A stretch of DNA of 64,000 nucleotides, taken from Wenjunlia tyrosinilytica. Lineage in GTDB: Bacteria > Actinomycetota > Actinomycetes > Streptomycetales > Streptomycetaceae. Position numbers and translations under genes: made by a program. How positions within the stretch are numbered: position 1 is the first letter of the stretch; each line of letters opens with the position of its first letter. Below, in pieces: positions 18,655 through 27,888 of the stretch. The stretch is from contig NZ_BMMS01000026.1 in NCBI RefSeq assembly GCF_014646055.1, forward strand, positions 62,001 to 126,000, in the 5' to 3' direction. The notes beneath the pieces are model-generated. The model saw only the letters and a program-made list of their open reading frames with translations, was not told the DNA's origin and ran no database searches.

Positions 18655-20349
18655 TCACCGGTCGTGTCCGGGGCCCGCGGCTCGCTGCGCCTCATGGGCC
18701 AGCAGGGCGACATAGAGCGACGTCAGCTGTTCCCAGTCGTCCAGATCGATGCCCAGCAGGGACTCGATGCTCTGCAGCCGCCGGTAGAACGCGGGCCGGC
18801 TGACATGGTGGACATGGGCCGCCAGTGACTTGTTGCGGCCGGTCTCGAGATAGGTCCGCAGGACACCCAGCAGCGACCGGTTCTGCAGCAGCGGACCCAG
18901 CTCCCGTTCGATGAACGCCTGGAGCTCGGGCTCGTCGCGCAGCAGGCGCAGCAGCCCGCGCAGCCGTACATCGCGCAGCCGCGCCACCGGGGCCGCCGGA
19001 GGGCTGGCCACCGCGGCGTCGGCGACATGCACCGCCTCGACGAAGGAACGCCGTACCTCGTCCAGCACCGAGCAGCCGAAGCCCGCGCCGACCACCGCCG
19101 TGCGGCCGCGGGCCGCGAGTTCTTCGTGCACCTGCTCCGCGACCCGCTCCACGGCGGCGTCGGCGTCCTGGTCGTGCGGGATGCTCAGCAGCACCGCCGT
19201 CCCGTTCGCCCCGATCCGCGCCACCAGACCCACCACCGTGGGGTGGTCCGCCAGCACACGGGTGATCAGCTCCGGCATGTCGTCCCGAGCGGGTCCTGCG
19301 GCGGGGGCCGCCGTGCCGCGACGGGCACCCTCTCCGGGGTCGCTGTCGAGCGGCCTGACCACCAGGGGGACGAAGGTGCGCCGGTTCACCGGCAGCCCCG
19401 CGGCCCGCACCCGGGTGAGCAACTGCTCCGGACGGGCCGAGTCGGACGCCAGGTCGAGCAGGAGCGACTCCGCCGCCTGGTCCTCCCAGCCGCGGTCACG
19501 GTCGCCGAGCAGGCGGTGCATGGCCAGGGCCTCGGCCGCGCGCGCCCCCAGCACCAGGCCGAACTCCTCCGAGCCGTGGTAGCCGAAGAGCACCAGGCGG
19601 CCCCACTGCCGGCCGCGCGCCTCCAGCGCCGCCACCACCCAGCCGTCCGGTCCCACGGTGACCTGCCCGTTCCCCGCCGGCTCCGCCGCCTGCCGGGAGA
19701 CCCGGTCCCAGTCGCGCAGCAGCTCGCTCAGCGACTCCTTGTCACCGGCCGAGGCGAGCACGCGCTGCGCCAGATTGACCACGACCGCCGGGCAGCCGCT
19801 GTACGAGGCGATCTCGTCGAGCAGCTGCTGGAGCGTGGCCCCGGAGAGGTTCAGCGCGGTCAGCGAGGACCGGATCCGCTCGGAGAGGTTCAGCGCGGCG
19901 AACCGTCCATGGACGAGCCGGGAGTGCACTTCCTCCGTGAGACGGGCGAACGGCGCCGGACGGTGCAGGACGATCATCGGCACCCCGCACCGCTCGGCGG
20001 CCCGGCGCATCGGCTCCGGGGTGGTCCGAAAGGCCCGGCCGAGGCCCAGCACCATCGCCGCCACGTCGGCCCGCTGCATCGACTCGACGTATTCGATCTG
20101 GGCCCGCTCGTCGCCGGCCAGCAGGATCCCGGTGGTGAGCACGATCTCCCCACCGGTCAGCATCACCCCGACATCGGCGGCCTCGGCCACATGGAGCCAC
20201 CGCACCGGCCGGTCCAGGCCGGCCGCTCCGGCCACGACCTCGGCCCCCCACGGGGCCACCACGTCCAGGTCCAGCACCTCGCGCACGGTGAGCCGCCCTG
20301 CCGCAGCCTTCGGCCGGATGGCCGGTGTCCGGTCGCTCACAACGGTCAC
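18655..20349 (-). CDS. PucR-family transcriptional regulator
   Basis: A 564-residue regulator. The N-terminal PucR purine-catabolism domain covers about residues 20-140 (LTVREVLDLDVV, VRWLHVAEAADVGVMLTGGEIVLTTG). A GGDEF-like CdaR middle domain follows, and the C-terminal HTH_30 is at about 495-552 (LRTYLETGRNKSLAAHVHHVSRPAFYRRLQSIESLLG). PucR proteins activate purine, pyrimidine or hydantoin degradation genes. It converges on the NCS1 permease and most likely controls the 13.5-18.6 kb operon. The start is GTG at 20349; a GTG three codons inside (20340) is equally possible because no ribosome site stands out. Confidence 0.9.
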   Translation of the reverse strand: MTVVSDRTPAIRPKAAAGRLTVREVLDLDVVAPWGAEVVAGAAGLDRPVRWLHVAEAADVGVMLTGGEIVLTTGILLAGDERAQIEYVESMQRADVAAMVLGLGRAFRTTPEPMRRAAERCGVPMIVLHRPAPFARLTEEVHSRLVHGRFAALNLSERIRSSLTALNLSGATLQQLLDEIASYSGCPAVVVNLAQRVLASAGDKESLSELLRDWDRVSRQAAEPAGNGQVTVGPDGWVVAALEARGRQWGRLVLFGYHGSEEFGLVLGARAAEALAMHRLLGDRDRGWEDQAAESLLLDLASDSARPEQLLTRVRAAGLPVNRRTFVPLVVRPLDSDPGEGARRGTAAPAAGPARDDMPELITRVLADHPTVVGLVARIGANGTAVLLSIPHDQDADAAVERVAEQVHEELAARGRTAVVGAGFGCSVLDEVRRSFVEAVHVADAAVASPPAAPVARLRDVRLRGLLRLLRDEPELQAFIERELGPLLQNRSLLGVLRTYLETGRNKSLAAHVHHVSRPAFYRRLQSIESLLGIDLDDWEQLTSLYVALLAHEAQRAAGPGHDR

Positions 20350-20567
20350 GCCTGTCGCTCGTACGCCTCAAGGGGTGGAGTCTATGCCTCGGAGGGCGCA
20401 ACCCACGGGGCCCCGGCGGTTTCCGTGATCAAGGCGGAATGCGCTTCGGTCCGACGCGGCCCTCCGACGGGTCCGCCACGGTCCGTGTGAACAGTATGCT
20501 AATTTCACATTTTAGGCCCAAATTGTAGGGACTCCAGCACTGCCAGGTGAGACGCAGGAGTGACCGG

Positions 20568-23027
20568 ATGCGCGACCTCAGCTTCCAGGGCGACTTCGGC
20601 GAGCTTCCCGAGCCCGGGGGCCAGGCCGAAGCACTCCTGGACGCGCGCGGTGTGGTCATCGGCTGGAGCCCCGGGGCCGCGCGCATGCTGGGCTGTCCCG
20701 CGCAGGAGATCCTCGGTCGGTCGGCCGCCGGCCTTCTCGACCGTCCCGAGGACGCCGAGGAGCTGGCGCGCCGGTGCGACACCCAGGGCTCCGTCAGGCT
20801 CGGACCGGTGGCACTGCGGTACCGCGGGGAGCCGGTCGAGGTCGAGGTGTGGGCGCGCCCGCTGGTGTCGGAGTCGGGGGAGCGCCAATGGATGCTCCAG
20901 GCCGCGGACATGCACGTGATACGGACCTATGAGTTCGGGCGCGCACTCCTGCAAGGACTCTTCACCGATTCCCCGTTCCGGATCGACGTCTTCGACACCC
21001 GGCTGCGTTTCATCGCGCGCAACGGCTCCTGGCGGGACGGGGAGGCCTTCCGCGCGGCCGTCTTCTCCGGGCGCACGATGCGCGAGGTCGCTCCGCCGGG
21101 TCTGCTGGACATGGACGCCTTCGAGGCCCGGCAGCGGCAGGTCCTCGAAAGCGGCGAGGCCCTGATCGACACGGAGGTCGTCACCCCTGGCCTGCCCGGT
21201 GGGCCGCCGCGCGAGTACGTGTGGTCCGAGTCCATCCTTCCGCTCAGGGACCGCTCCGGAAGGGTGATCGCGCTGGCCCACGCGGTGGCCGATGTGACCC
21301 AACGGGCGCGGTTGCGGGAACGGCTGGCGCTCGTCAACGACGCCAGCACACGGATCGGCAGCACGCTCGACCTGTCGCGGACCGCCTGGGAGCTCGCCGA
21401 CGTCGTCGTGCCGCACTTCGCCGACTTCGCGTACGTGAACCTGCTGGACTCCGTCTTCAGCGGCCAGGAGCCGGTGAGCGGCCAGCGGCCCGAGGCCATG
21501 GTGATGCGCCGCGCCGCCCACCGCAGCGTGCGCGAGGGCGAGAGTGAGTACGTGGACGCGAGCGAACTCGGAGCGGTGGCGCTGGGGGAGGTCGACGCCT
21601 TCGCGACGCTGCCGGGCTCGCCGTTCACCGAGGCGCTGGCGCACGGCGAGCCGGTGCTGATGAGCGGGGACGAACTGCGGACCGCGCTCGCCGTGATCGA
21701 CCCGGCGCGGGAAGCGCTGGGCCGCGATCTCGCGGTCCACTCCTGGCTGCTGGTGCCGATGTTCGCCCGCGGCACCGCGCTGGGCACGGCGGTGTTCATC
21801 CGCTTCCGCAACCCCCGGCGGTTCGAGGTCGACGATGTGCTGCTGGCCCAGGAGTTCGTGGCCCGCGCGGCGGTGTGCGTCGACAACGCGAGCCGGTACA
21901 GCCGGGAGCGCACCACGGCGCTGGCCCTGCAACGCAGCCTCCTGCCCCAGCGGCTGCCCTCGCCCTCGGCGGTGGACGCCGCGTGGCGGTACCTGCCGGC
22001 GAGCGGGCACTCGGGCCTGGGCGGGGACTGGTTCGATGTGATCCCCCTGTCGGGCGCGCGCGTGGCGCTGGTGGTGGGCGACGTGGTGGGCCACGACCTG
22101 CAGTCCGCGGTGACGATGGGCCGCCTGCGGACCGCCGTGCGCACCCTGGCCGACCTCGACCTGCCGCCCGACGAACTGCTGACCCATCTGGACGACCAGA
22201 TGAACCGCTTCCTCGACGAGCGCGGCGACGAAGGGCTCGAGGCCGGTGAGGCCGCCGGGGCGACCTGCATCTACGCCGTCTACGACCCGGTCTCGCGCAC
22301 ATGCGTCATGGCACGGGCGGGCCACCCGCCGCCCGCAGTGCTGTCGGCGGACGGCAAGGTCGACTTCGTCGACCTGCCCGGCGGCCCTCCGCTGGGACTG
22401 GGCGGAGTTGTCTTCGAATCGGGCCGGATCGAACTCGCGGACGGCGACACCTTGGTGCTGTACACCGACGGGCTGGTCGAGTCGCGCGAGCAGGGCATCG
22501 ACGCGGGACTCGAGCGGCTGCGGGAGACGCTCTCCCGGACGCCCGCGAGCGCCGGTCCGGACGGAGTGTGCGAGGCCGTGGTCCGGGAGCTGGCGCGCGG
22601 GCACCAGCAGGACGACATGGCGCTGCTGGTGGCGCGGACCCAGGGACTCCCGTCGCAGAGCCATGTCACCTGGGACATCGAGGTGGACGTGGAAGTGGTC
22701 TCCCGGGCCAGGGCCCTGACGACGGAGCAGATGGAGCGCTGGGGGCTGGGGGAGGAGGCGTTCATCATGGAGCTGGTCGTCAGTGAGCTGGTGACCAACG
22801 CCATCCGCTACGGCGGGGCGCCGATCACCCTGCGGCTGATCCGTGACCGGACCCTCATCTGCGAGGTCTCCGACGGCAGCAGCACCTCGCCGCATGTACG
22901 CAGGGCGCAGGAGACCGACGAGGGCGGGCGCGGCCTCTACCTCGTCACCCAGATGACGCAGAGCTGGGGCACCCGGTACGACGCGCGGGGCAAGACGATC
23001 TGGGCCGAGCGGGCCCTGGGCGGCTGA
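20568..23027 (+). CDS. SpoIIE-type PP2C phosphatase with PAS, GAF and HATPase domains
   Basis: An 819-residue multi-domain regulator. Order: PAS (about 15-115), second PAS (about 125-245), GAF (about 260-455), SpoIIE/PP2C phosphatase (about 470-690, GLGGDWFDV near 485, VVGDVVGHD, and DDMALLVART near 683), and a C-terminal anti-sigma-type HATPase (about 700-819, ELVTNAIRYGG near 742, GGRGLYLV). In Streptomyces such proteins act in partner-switching, dephosphorylating anti-anti-sigma proteins while the HATPase may phosphorylate or bind them. No sigma factor or STAS protein is adjacent. The ATG at 20568 follows AGGAGTGACCGG. Confidence 0.92.
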   Translation: MRDLSFQGDFGELPEPGGQAEALLDARGVVIGWSPGAARMLGCPAQEILGRSAAGLLDRPEDAEELARRCDTQGSVRLGPVALRYRGEPVEVEVWARPLVSESGERQWMLQAADMHVIRTYEFGRALLQGLFTDSPFRIDVFDTRLRFIARNGSWRDGEAFRAAVFSGRTMREVAPPGLLDMDAFEARQRQVLESGEALIDTEVVTPGLPGGPPREYVWSESILPLRDRSGRVIALAHAVADVTQRARLRERLALVNDASTRIGSTLDLSRTAWELADVVVPHFADFAYVNLLDSVFSGQEPVSGQRPEAMVMRRAAHRSVREGESEYVDASELGAVALGEVDAFATLPGSPFTEALAHGEPVLMSGDELRTALAVIDPAREALGRDLAVHSWLLVPMFARGTALGTAVFIRFRNPRRFEVDDVLLAQEFVARAAVCVDNASRYSRERTTALALQRSLLPQRLPSPSAVDAAWRYLPASGHSGLGGDWFDVIPLSGARVALVVGDVVGHDLQSAVTMGRLRTAVRTLADLDLPPDELLTHLDDQMNRFLDERGDEGLEAGEAAGATCIYAVYDPVSRTCVMARAGHPPPAVLSADGKVDFVDLPGGPPLGLGGVVFESGRIELADGDTLVLYTDGLVESREQGIDAGLERLRETLSRTPASAGPDGVCEAVVRELARGHQQDDMALLVARTQGLPSQSHVTWDIEVDVEVVSRARALTTEQMERWGLGEEAFIMELVVSELVTNAIRYGGAPITLRLIRDRTLICEVSDGSSTSPHVRRAQETDEGGRGLYLVTQMTQSWGTRYDARGKTIWAERALGG

Positions 23028-23071
23028 CTGGCCGAACGGATGAGCGGCCGGAGCGACTGAACGCGCGCCGT

Positions 23072-23134
23072 CGTATCCGTTGTATCCGTCGTGTCCTCCG
23101 GGTCCCTCGTGTCCTTCGGATCCCTCGTATCCGC
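23072..23134. repeat. Seven degenerate 9-base repeats
   Basis: Seven consecutive nonamers (CGTATCCGT, TGTATCCGT, CGTGTCCTC, CGGGTCCCT, CGTGTCCTT, CGGATCCCT, CGTATCCGC) fill part of the gap after the phosphatase gene. They share YGKRTCCNY with constant phase. They are not part of any accepted gene. Confidence 0.7.
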
Positions 23135-23298
23135 AGCCTCGGCGCGCTCGATGAGCGCCATGAGCCCCCGCTGAGCCCCTGATCTGCGCCCGGGCCGACA
23201 CCGAAGCCCCTGTACGTCCCGTCCCGCGCGACGCGTCACTGCCGACCGACAATCAAATGAGTCTGGACAAAAAAAGTTTTCGGTGAGAGTGTGGAGCC

Positions 23299-23952
23299 AT
23301 GTTGGACGTGACCGTGATCGAGGACTCGGCGGCGGCAGCCGTCTCACTGGACCCCGTGCGGGCCCGGCTGCTCGCCGAGCTCGCCGCGGGCCCCGCCTCG
23401 GCGACCATGCTCGCCGGCCGTGTCGGGCTGCCCCGGCAGAAGGTGAACTACCACCTCAAGGCGCTGGAGCGGCACGGCCTGGTAGAGCTGGCCGACGAGC
23501 GCAGGAAAGGCAATGTCACCGAGCGGATGATGCGGGCCACCGCGGCCTCGTACGTCATCTCCCCGCTCGCCCTGGCCGCCGTGCAGCCCGACCCGGACCG
23601 CTTCCGCGACCAGCTCTCCGCGCGCTGGCTGCTCGCGGTCGCCGCTCGGCTGGTGCGCGATGTCGGCACCCTGATCACCGGAGCGGCCAGGGCCCGCAAG
23701 CGGCTCGCGACCTACGCGCTCGACGGCGAGGTGCGCTTCGCCTCCGCCGCCGACCGGGCCGCGTTCGTCGAGGAGCTGACCCAGGGCGTCGGCGCGCTGA
23801 TCGCCCGCTACCACGACGAGCACGCCGAGGGCGGCCGGGACCACCGGATCGTCGTGGCACTGCACCCCACCGTCAAGGCGGACAGCGCCGAGAAGGCCGG
23901 TGGCGCCCCAGCCGCGGACGGTGCGCTGGAAGCACCCGAGCCGCCCACCTGA
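23299..23952 (+). CDS. ArsR-type winged-helix regulator
   Basis: A 217-residue regulator with a winged helix (about residues 15-90): LDPVRARLLAELAAGPASATMLA, then the recognition region GLPRQKVNYHLKALERHGLVEL. The C-terminal half is helical and unrecognised. It is followed at 128 bases by an SRPBCC-domain gene; such HTH/SRPBCC pairs are common in actinomycetes, with the regulator acting on its own operon. The upstream sequence has an unusual GGACAAAAAAAGTTTTC tract at 23263-23280 close to the promoter position. The ligand is unknown. Confidence 0.85.
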   Translation: MLDVTVIEDSAAAAVSLDPVRARLLAELAAGPASATMLAGRVGLPRQKVNYHLKALERHGLVELADERRKGNVTERMMRATAASYVISPLALAAVQPDPDRFRDQLSARWLLAVAARLVRDVGTLITGAARARKRLATYALDGEVRFASAADRAAFVEELTQGVGALIARYHDEHAEGGRDHRIVVALHPTVKADSAEKAGGAPAADGALEAPEPPT

Positions 23953-24079
23953 AACCCCGCCCACCCGAAACCCCGGCGCCTGACGAGCCGCCCACCTGAA
24001 CCGCCGACCGCCCGAAACCCGGTCACTTGAACCGCCGGCCGCCTGAAGTCCGGCCACCCGAACAACTTGAGGAGTCATC
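23953..24079. repeat. Degenerate CCCGAAACCCC / CACCTGAACCGCCG repeats
   Basis: The spacer between the ArsR and SRPBCC genes is built of imperfect copies of CCACCYGAAMC and TGAACCGCCG. No gene or clear hairpin is present. It resembles the repeat-filled spacers elsewhere in this window. Confidence 0.5.
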
Positions 24080-24808
24080 ATGTCGAAGGAATTCGAGATC
24101 GTCCGTGAATTCGAGGTCGACGCGAGCCCTGAGCAGGTCTGGGACGCGATCACCACCGGCACGGGCGGCTGGCTGTGGCCCATGGAGTACGAGCCGAAGG
24201 AGGGCGGCGCCGCGCCCTTCGGCGGCACCGTCACCGTCTGGGACCCCCCGCACCGGATGACCGCCCGCGTCGAGGACGCGGAAGGCATCTCCCAGCAGAC
24301 CCTCAACCAGCTCGAGCACGTCATCGAGGCCCGCGAGGGCGGTGGCTCCTGGGTGCGCTACGTGCACAGCGGCATCCTCGTCGACGACTGGGACAACCAG
24401 TACGACGGTGCCGACAAGCACACCGACTTCTACCTCCACACCCTGGGCCAGTACCTGCGGTACTTCTCGGGGCGGCCCGTCGCCTTCGCGACCCTGGACG
24501 GTCCCGACGCCTCCAACGCTCCGGGCGCGCTCGAGACGGTGAGCCGAGGGCTCGGCCTGCCGGACGACGCCGCGCAGGGGGCCACGGTGCGGGTGCGGGT
24601 GCCCGGCGGCGAGACGGTCGACGCCGTCGTCGACTACCGCAACGCGTACTTCATCGGGCTGCGCACGGACGACGCCATGTACCGCCTGTTCGGCAGGAAC
24701 CACTTCGGTGCCCCGGTCGGCGTCAGCGTGCACGACTTCGCCCCCGGCGCCGACGGCAAGCGGATCGAGGACTCCTGGCGGAGCTGGATCAACGGCGTGT
24801 TCGCGTAG
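24080..24808 (+). CDS. SRPBCC (AHSA1-like) domain protein
   Basis: A 242-residue soluble protein. Residues 1-145 form an AHSA1-type START/SRPBCC fold: EFEIVREFEVDASPEQVWDAIT, GGWLWPMEY, GGTVTVWDPPHRMTARVE, and FYLHTLGQYLRYFSGRP. The remaining 100 residues (from about 150) form a second, shorter region of unknown type. SRPBCC cavities bind hydrophobic ligands. It most likely works with the preceding ArsR-type regulator. GAGGAGTCATC before the ATG is a good ribosome site. Confidence 0.82.
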   Translation: MSKEFEIVREFEVDASPEQVWDAITTGTGGWLWPMEYEPKEGGAAPFGGTVTVWDPPHRMTARVEDAEGISQQTLNQLEHVIEAREGGGSWVRYVHSGILVDDWDNQYDGADKHTDFYLHTLGQYLRYFSGRPVAFATLDGPDASNAPGALETVSRGLGLPDDAAQGATVRVRVPGGETVDAVVDYRNAYFIGLRTDDAMYRLFGRNHFGAPVGVSVHDFAPGADGKRIEDSWRSWINGVFA

Positions 24809-24937
24809 AGCCGGTGCTCCAGCCGGTGCTCCAGCCGGTCGGAAGCCGCATTCCTGACCGGCGTGGCATCCTCGTCCCTGCGACCACCACTTCATGCACC
24901 ACTTCTTCATGCACCACTTCATGGCACATCGGCTTCA

Positions 24938-24977
24938 CGGCACATCGGCCCCGCGGCGCCGCGAGGCCGATGTGCCG
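24938..24977. terminator. Strong hairpin before the dienelactone hydrolase
   Basis: A perfect 13-bp stem (CGGCACATCGGCC with its complement) encloses a 14-base GC-rich loop. It ends only 19 bases before the ATG at 24997, so it is either the terminator of the SRPBCC gene or a leader structure of the hydrolase mRNA. Short direct repeats (CCGGTGCTCCAG twice near 24812; TTCATGCACCACT twice near 24890) precede it. Confidence 0.65.
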
Positions 24978-24996
24978 TCGGACGAGGGGAAAGCCC

Positions 24997-25734
24997 ATGC
25001 AGCGTGTCGACCTCTCCGCACTGAGCACGGCTCGGGGCGGCTCGTCCCGGCTCCATGGCTACCTCGCCCGGCCCGACGGCAGCGGCCCCTGGCCGGGGGT
25101 GGTCGTCCTGCACGAGTCGTTCGGCGTGGACGAGGTCATGGAGCGCATGTGCTGGCGCCTGGCGAGGGCCGGGTACCTCACCCTGCTGCCGAACCTGTTC
25201 AGCGACGGAGGGGCCCTTCGCTGCCTGCTCGCCACCACGAGGGCCGCGCTCTCGGGGCGCGGCCGTGCCTACGCTGACATCGAGTCCGCCCGTCAGTGGC
25301 TGATCCGTCACGACGACTGCACCGGCAAGGTCGGAGCCGTCGGCTTCTGCATGGGCGGCGCGTTCGCCATCGTCGTGGCCGCGCGTGGATTCGACGCGGT
25401 CTCCACCAACTACGGGGTGCCTCCGAAGGATCTGGACGCCGCCCTGTCCGGCGCGTGCCCGGTCGTGGGCAGTTACGGCGGCCGTGACCCCGTCCTGCGG
25501 GGCGCCGCCGCCAAGGTGGACGCCGCCCTGGAGCGGGTCGGCGTTCCACGCGACGTCAAGGAGTACCCGCGGGCCGGGCACTCGTTCCTCAACGACGCTC
25601 CGGTCGGCCCCCTGGTCCTGCGTCCCCTGATGAAGGTGATGGGCATCGGCCCGCACCCGGAGTCGGCGGCGGACGCCTGGCAGCGCATCGAGGCCTTCCT
25701 CGGCGGCCACCTCGGCGACGACGCGCAGAGCTGA
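24997..25734 (+). CDS. Dienelactone hydrolase family protein
   Basis: A 245-residue alpha/beta hydrolase of the dienelactone hydrolase family. The catalytic triad is visible: Cys in GAVGFCMGGAFA, Asp in GGRDPVLRG, and His in RAGHSFLND. The oxyanion region VVVLHESFGVDE is typical. The biological substrate is not indicated by context. ATG 24997 follows GAGGGGAAAGCCC. Confidence 0.9.
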   Translation: MQRVDLSALSTARGGSSRLHGYLARPDGSGPWPGVVVLHESFGVDEVMERMCWRLARAGYLTLLPNLFSDGGALRCLLATTRAALSGRGRAYADIESARQWLIRHDDCTGKVGAVGFCMGGAFAIVVAARGFDAVSTNYGVPPKDLDAALSGACPVVGSYGGRDPVLRGAAAKVDAALERVGVPRDVKEYPRAGHSFLNDAPVGPLVLRPLMKVMGIGPHPESAADAWQRIEAFLGGHLGDDAQS

Positions 25735-25950
25735 CCACCGGCCTTCCAGGCGCCGCGTCACCTCTTCGCCCGCCGGTGATTCGCACGGCCGTGAATGATG
25801 CGGGCTCGCGAGACGTACTCCCGACCGTGAGCGATGGCGCCGTGTACGGCAGGGTGTGCCCGGGGAAACGGCGGGGGGAGCCGACTGTCGGCTTCGCCGT
25901 GCCCGCAACCATCGCGGCCGCGGCGATCGAACGGCCTGGGGAGGCACCGC

Positions 25951-27828
25951 ATGTCCACCGCTACGCCACGACGTGGCCGCCGTCGGCGCACGCTGCTGAG
26001 CCTGATGGTTCTCCTCGTCTGCGCGGTGGGGCTCGTCCTCGGCGGAGCGGGCTCGGCGCTCGCGCATGCCCGGTTGAAGAGCGTCACCCCCGGGCAGGAC
26101 ACGGTGCTCAAGGCCGTTCCCAAGGAGGTGGCGCTCACCTTCACCGAGGCGGTGACCGTCTCGGACCGGGCGATCCGCGTCTTCGCGCCGGACGGCAGGC
26201 GGGTGGACACGGGCAAGGTCGGACGTGTCGGAGGGGACGGCGCCACCGTCCGGGTGAGCCTGCCGGCCGGCCTGCCCGACGGGACGTTCACGGTGTCGTG
26301 GAAGGCGGTGTCCGCCGACAGCCACCCGGTCTCCGGAGCGTTCGTCTTCTCCATCGGCAAGCCCTCCGGTTCCAAGGCCGTGCTGCCCAACGAGTCTCCG
26401 GGGGGCGGGGCGGCAGGCATGCTGTTCGGTGCTGCCCGCTTTGCCGCCTACACCGGCTACGCGCTCGTGATCGGCGCCGCGGCCTTCGTCCTGGTGTGCA
26501 GGCCGCGAGGCGTCGGCCTTCGCCCGCTCGGGCGGCTGCTGGCCGTCAGCTGGTCCGCGCTCCTGCTGTCCGCCCTCGCGCAACTGGTCCTTCGAGCGCC
26601 GTACGAATCGGGGGAGGGGCTGGGCCAGGCCGTGGAGCTTGCGGCGCTCCGGCACACTCTCGCCACCGATCCGGGGGTGGCGTTGTGGGTCCGCCTGGTG
26701 CTCGTCGCCGTGACGGCCGCGCTGTGGGGACCACTGACTCAGCCGGCCGGTGAACCCCTGAGCCCCAAGCGGCGCATCGGCCTGATCGCGGCAGCCTCGT
26801 CGCTCGCGATCGTGCTGGCGGGCACCTGGGCCCTGGCCGAGCACCCCTCGGCCGGGCCGCAGGTGATCGTGGCGGTGCCCATGGCGGTGGTCCACCTGGT
26901 GGCGATGGCGGTGTGGCTCGGCGGTCTGGCGGCGCTGCTCGTCACCCTGTTCCGTGAGCCCGAGGGGGAGGGCGTCGAGGCCGCGGTGGTCCGCTTCTCC
27001 CGGCTGGCGTTCTGCGCGGTGACGGTGCTCGTGGCCACCGGTGTCTACCAGTCCTGGCGGGAGGTCGGCTCGTGGGACGCCCTGGTCTCCACGCCGTACG
27101 GCAGGCTCCTGCTCGTCAAGGTGGGCGGTGTGGTGGGCATGCTCGTCGCGGCCTGGTTCTCCCGCCGCTGGGTGACGCGGCTGCGTGGTGGGGCAGTGGC
27201 CGAGGTGCCGTCGCCGGAGGAGGAGCGGGCGACCGCGGCCGCCAACGGGGCGGGATCGACGGCCGTACTCATCCGCCGCCGTGTCGCGGCCCTCGCGGCG
27301 CGCGCCGACGGCCGGGGCGGAGGCGACGGCGGGTGCCGTGACCTGCGCCGCTCCGTCTGCGCCGAGGCCGCTGTCGCCGTGCTCGTCCTGGCCGTCACCA
27401 CGGTGCTCACCGGCACCTCGCCGGGGCGCGGTGATGCCCCGGCGCGGACGGCAGCGAACTCCTCGGCCGTCCCGAAGGGGCCGGGGGTGGCCTCCGTCAG
27501 CATCCCGTTCGACACCGGAGCGTCGGGGGGACTGGGCAAGGGGAAGGTCCAGATCGACTTGGAGCCCGGCACCACGGGCACCAACTCGCTCAACGCGGTC
27601 GCCTTCGGGCCCGACGGCGGGATCGCGAGTGTGACCGAGCTGAAGGTCGAGCTCAGCCTCCCCGGGCGGGGTCTGGGGCCCTTGCCGGTGAAGGTGAGGA
27701 ACGTGGGCGGCTACTGGGCGGCGGAGGACTTCCGGATCCCCATGGCCGGGGACTGGAAGGTGTCCGTGACCGTGCGCACGGGCGACATCAGCGAGGACAC
27801 GGGGTCCAGGACGGTGAGGATCGGCTGA
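25951..27828 (+). CDS. CopC-CopD fusion, copper resistance/import protein
   Basis: A 625-residue membrane protein. A signal peptide ends at GSALA, leaving a mature N-terminus HARLKSVTP; this N-terminal histidine and the later SADSHPVSGAF are the Cu(II) ligands of CopC domains. A CopD membrane domain follows with about eight helices (about 150-410). A Gly/Ala-rich linker and another helix lead to a C-terminal beta domain (about 505-625) like those in FixH/YtkA-type proteins. It likely moves or chaperones copper across the membrane. The ATG at 25951 has GGGGAGGCACCGC upstream. Confidence 0.9.
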   Translation: MSTATPRRGRRRRTLLSLMVLLVCAVGLVLGGAGSALAHARLKSVTPGQDTVLKAVPKEVALTFTEAVTVSDRAIRVFAPDGRRVDTGKVGRVGGDGATVRVSLPAGLPDGTFTVSWKAVSADSHPVSGAFVFSIGKPSGSKAVLPNESPGGGAAGMLFGAARFAAYTGYALVIGAAAFVLVCRPRGVGLRPLGRLLAVSWSALLLSALAQLVLRAPYESGEGLGQAVELAALRHTLATDPGVALWVRLVLVAVTAALWGPLTQPAGEPLSPKRRIGLIAAASSLAIVLAGTWALAEHPSAGPQVIVAVPMAVVHLVAMAVWLGGLAALLVTLFREPEGEGVEAAVVRFSRLAFCAVTVLVATGVYQSWREVGSWDALVSTPYGRLLLVKVGGVVGMLVAAWFSRRWVTRLRGGAVAEVPSPEEERATAAANGAGSTAVLIRRRVAALAARADGRGGGDGGCRDLRRSVCAEAAVAVLVLAVTTVLTGTSPGRGDAPARTAANSSAVPKGPGVASVSIPFDTGASGGLGKGKVQIDLEPGTTGTNSLNAVAFGPDGGIASVTELKVELSLPGRGLGPLPVKVRNVGGYWAAEDFRIPMAGDWKVSVTVRTGDISEDTGSRTVRIG

Positions 27829-27865
27829 CACCGAGGGGGCGCCGGTGACCGGCGCCCCCTCGGTG
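27829..27865. terminator. Bidirectional terminator hairpin
   Basis: A 37-base perfect inverted repeat (CACCGAGGGGGCGCCGGT with its complement, one central base). It lies directly after the copC-copD stop codon. The Liv-type binding protein gene converges from the right, so one hairpin serves both. Confidence 0.85.
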
Positions 27866-27888
27866 CTGAGGCGGTGCTACGGGCTTGA

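Noticed and set aside
20505-23252. Minus-strand reading frame of 915 codons
   Set aside because: Antisense to the SpoIIE-type phosphatase, whose domains and ribosome site are clear. Composition is that of a GC shadow.
24919-27831. Very long minus-strand reading frame of 970 codons
   Set aside because: It is antisense to the dienelactone hydrolase and copC-copD genes, is rich in Arg/Gly/His/Gln, and has no domain motif. High-GC codon bias on the other strand creates such frames.
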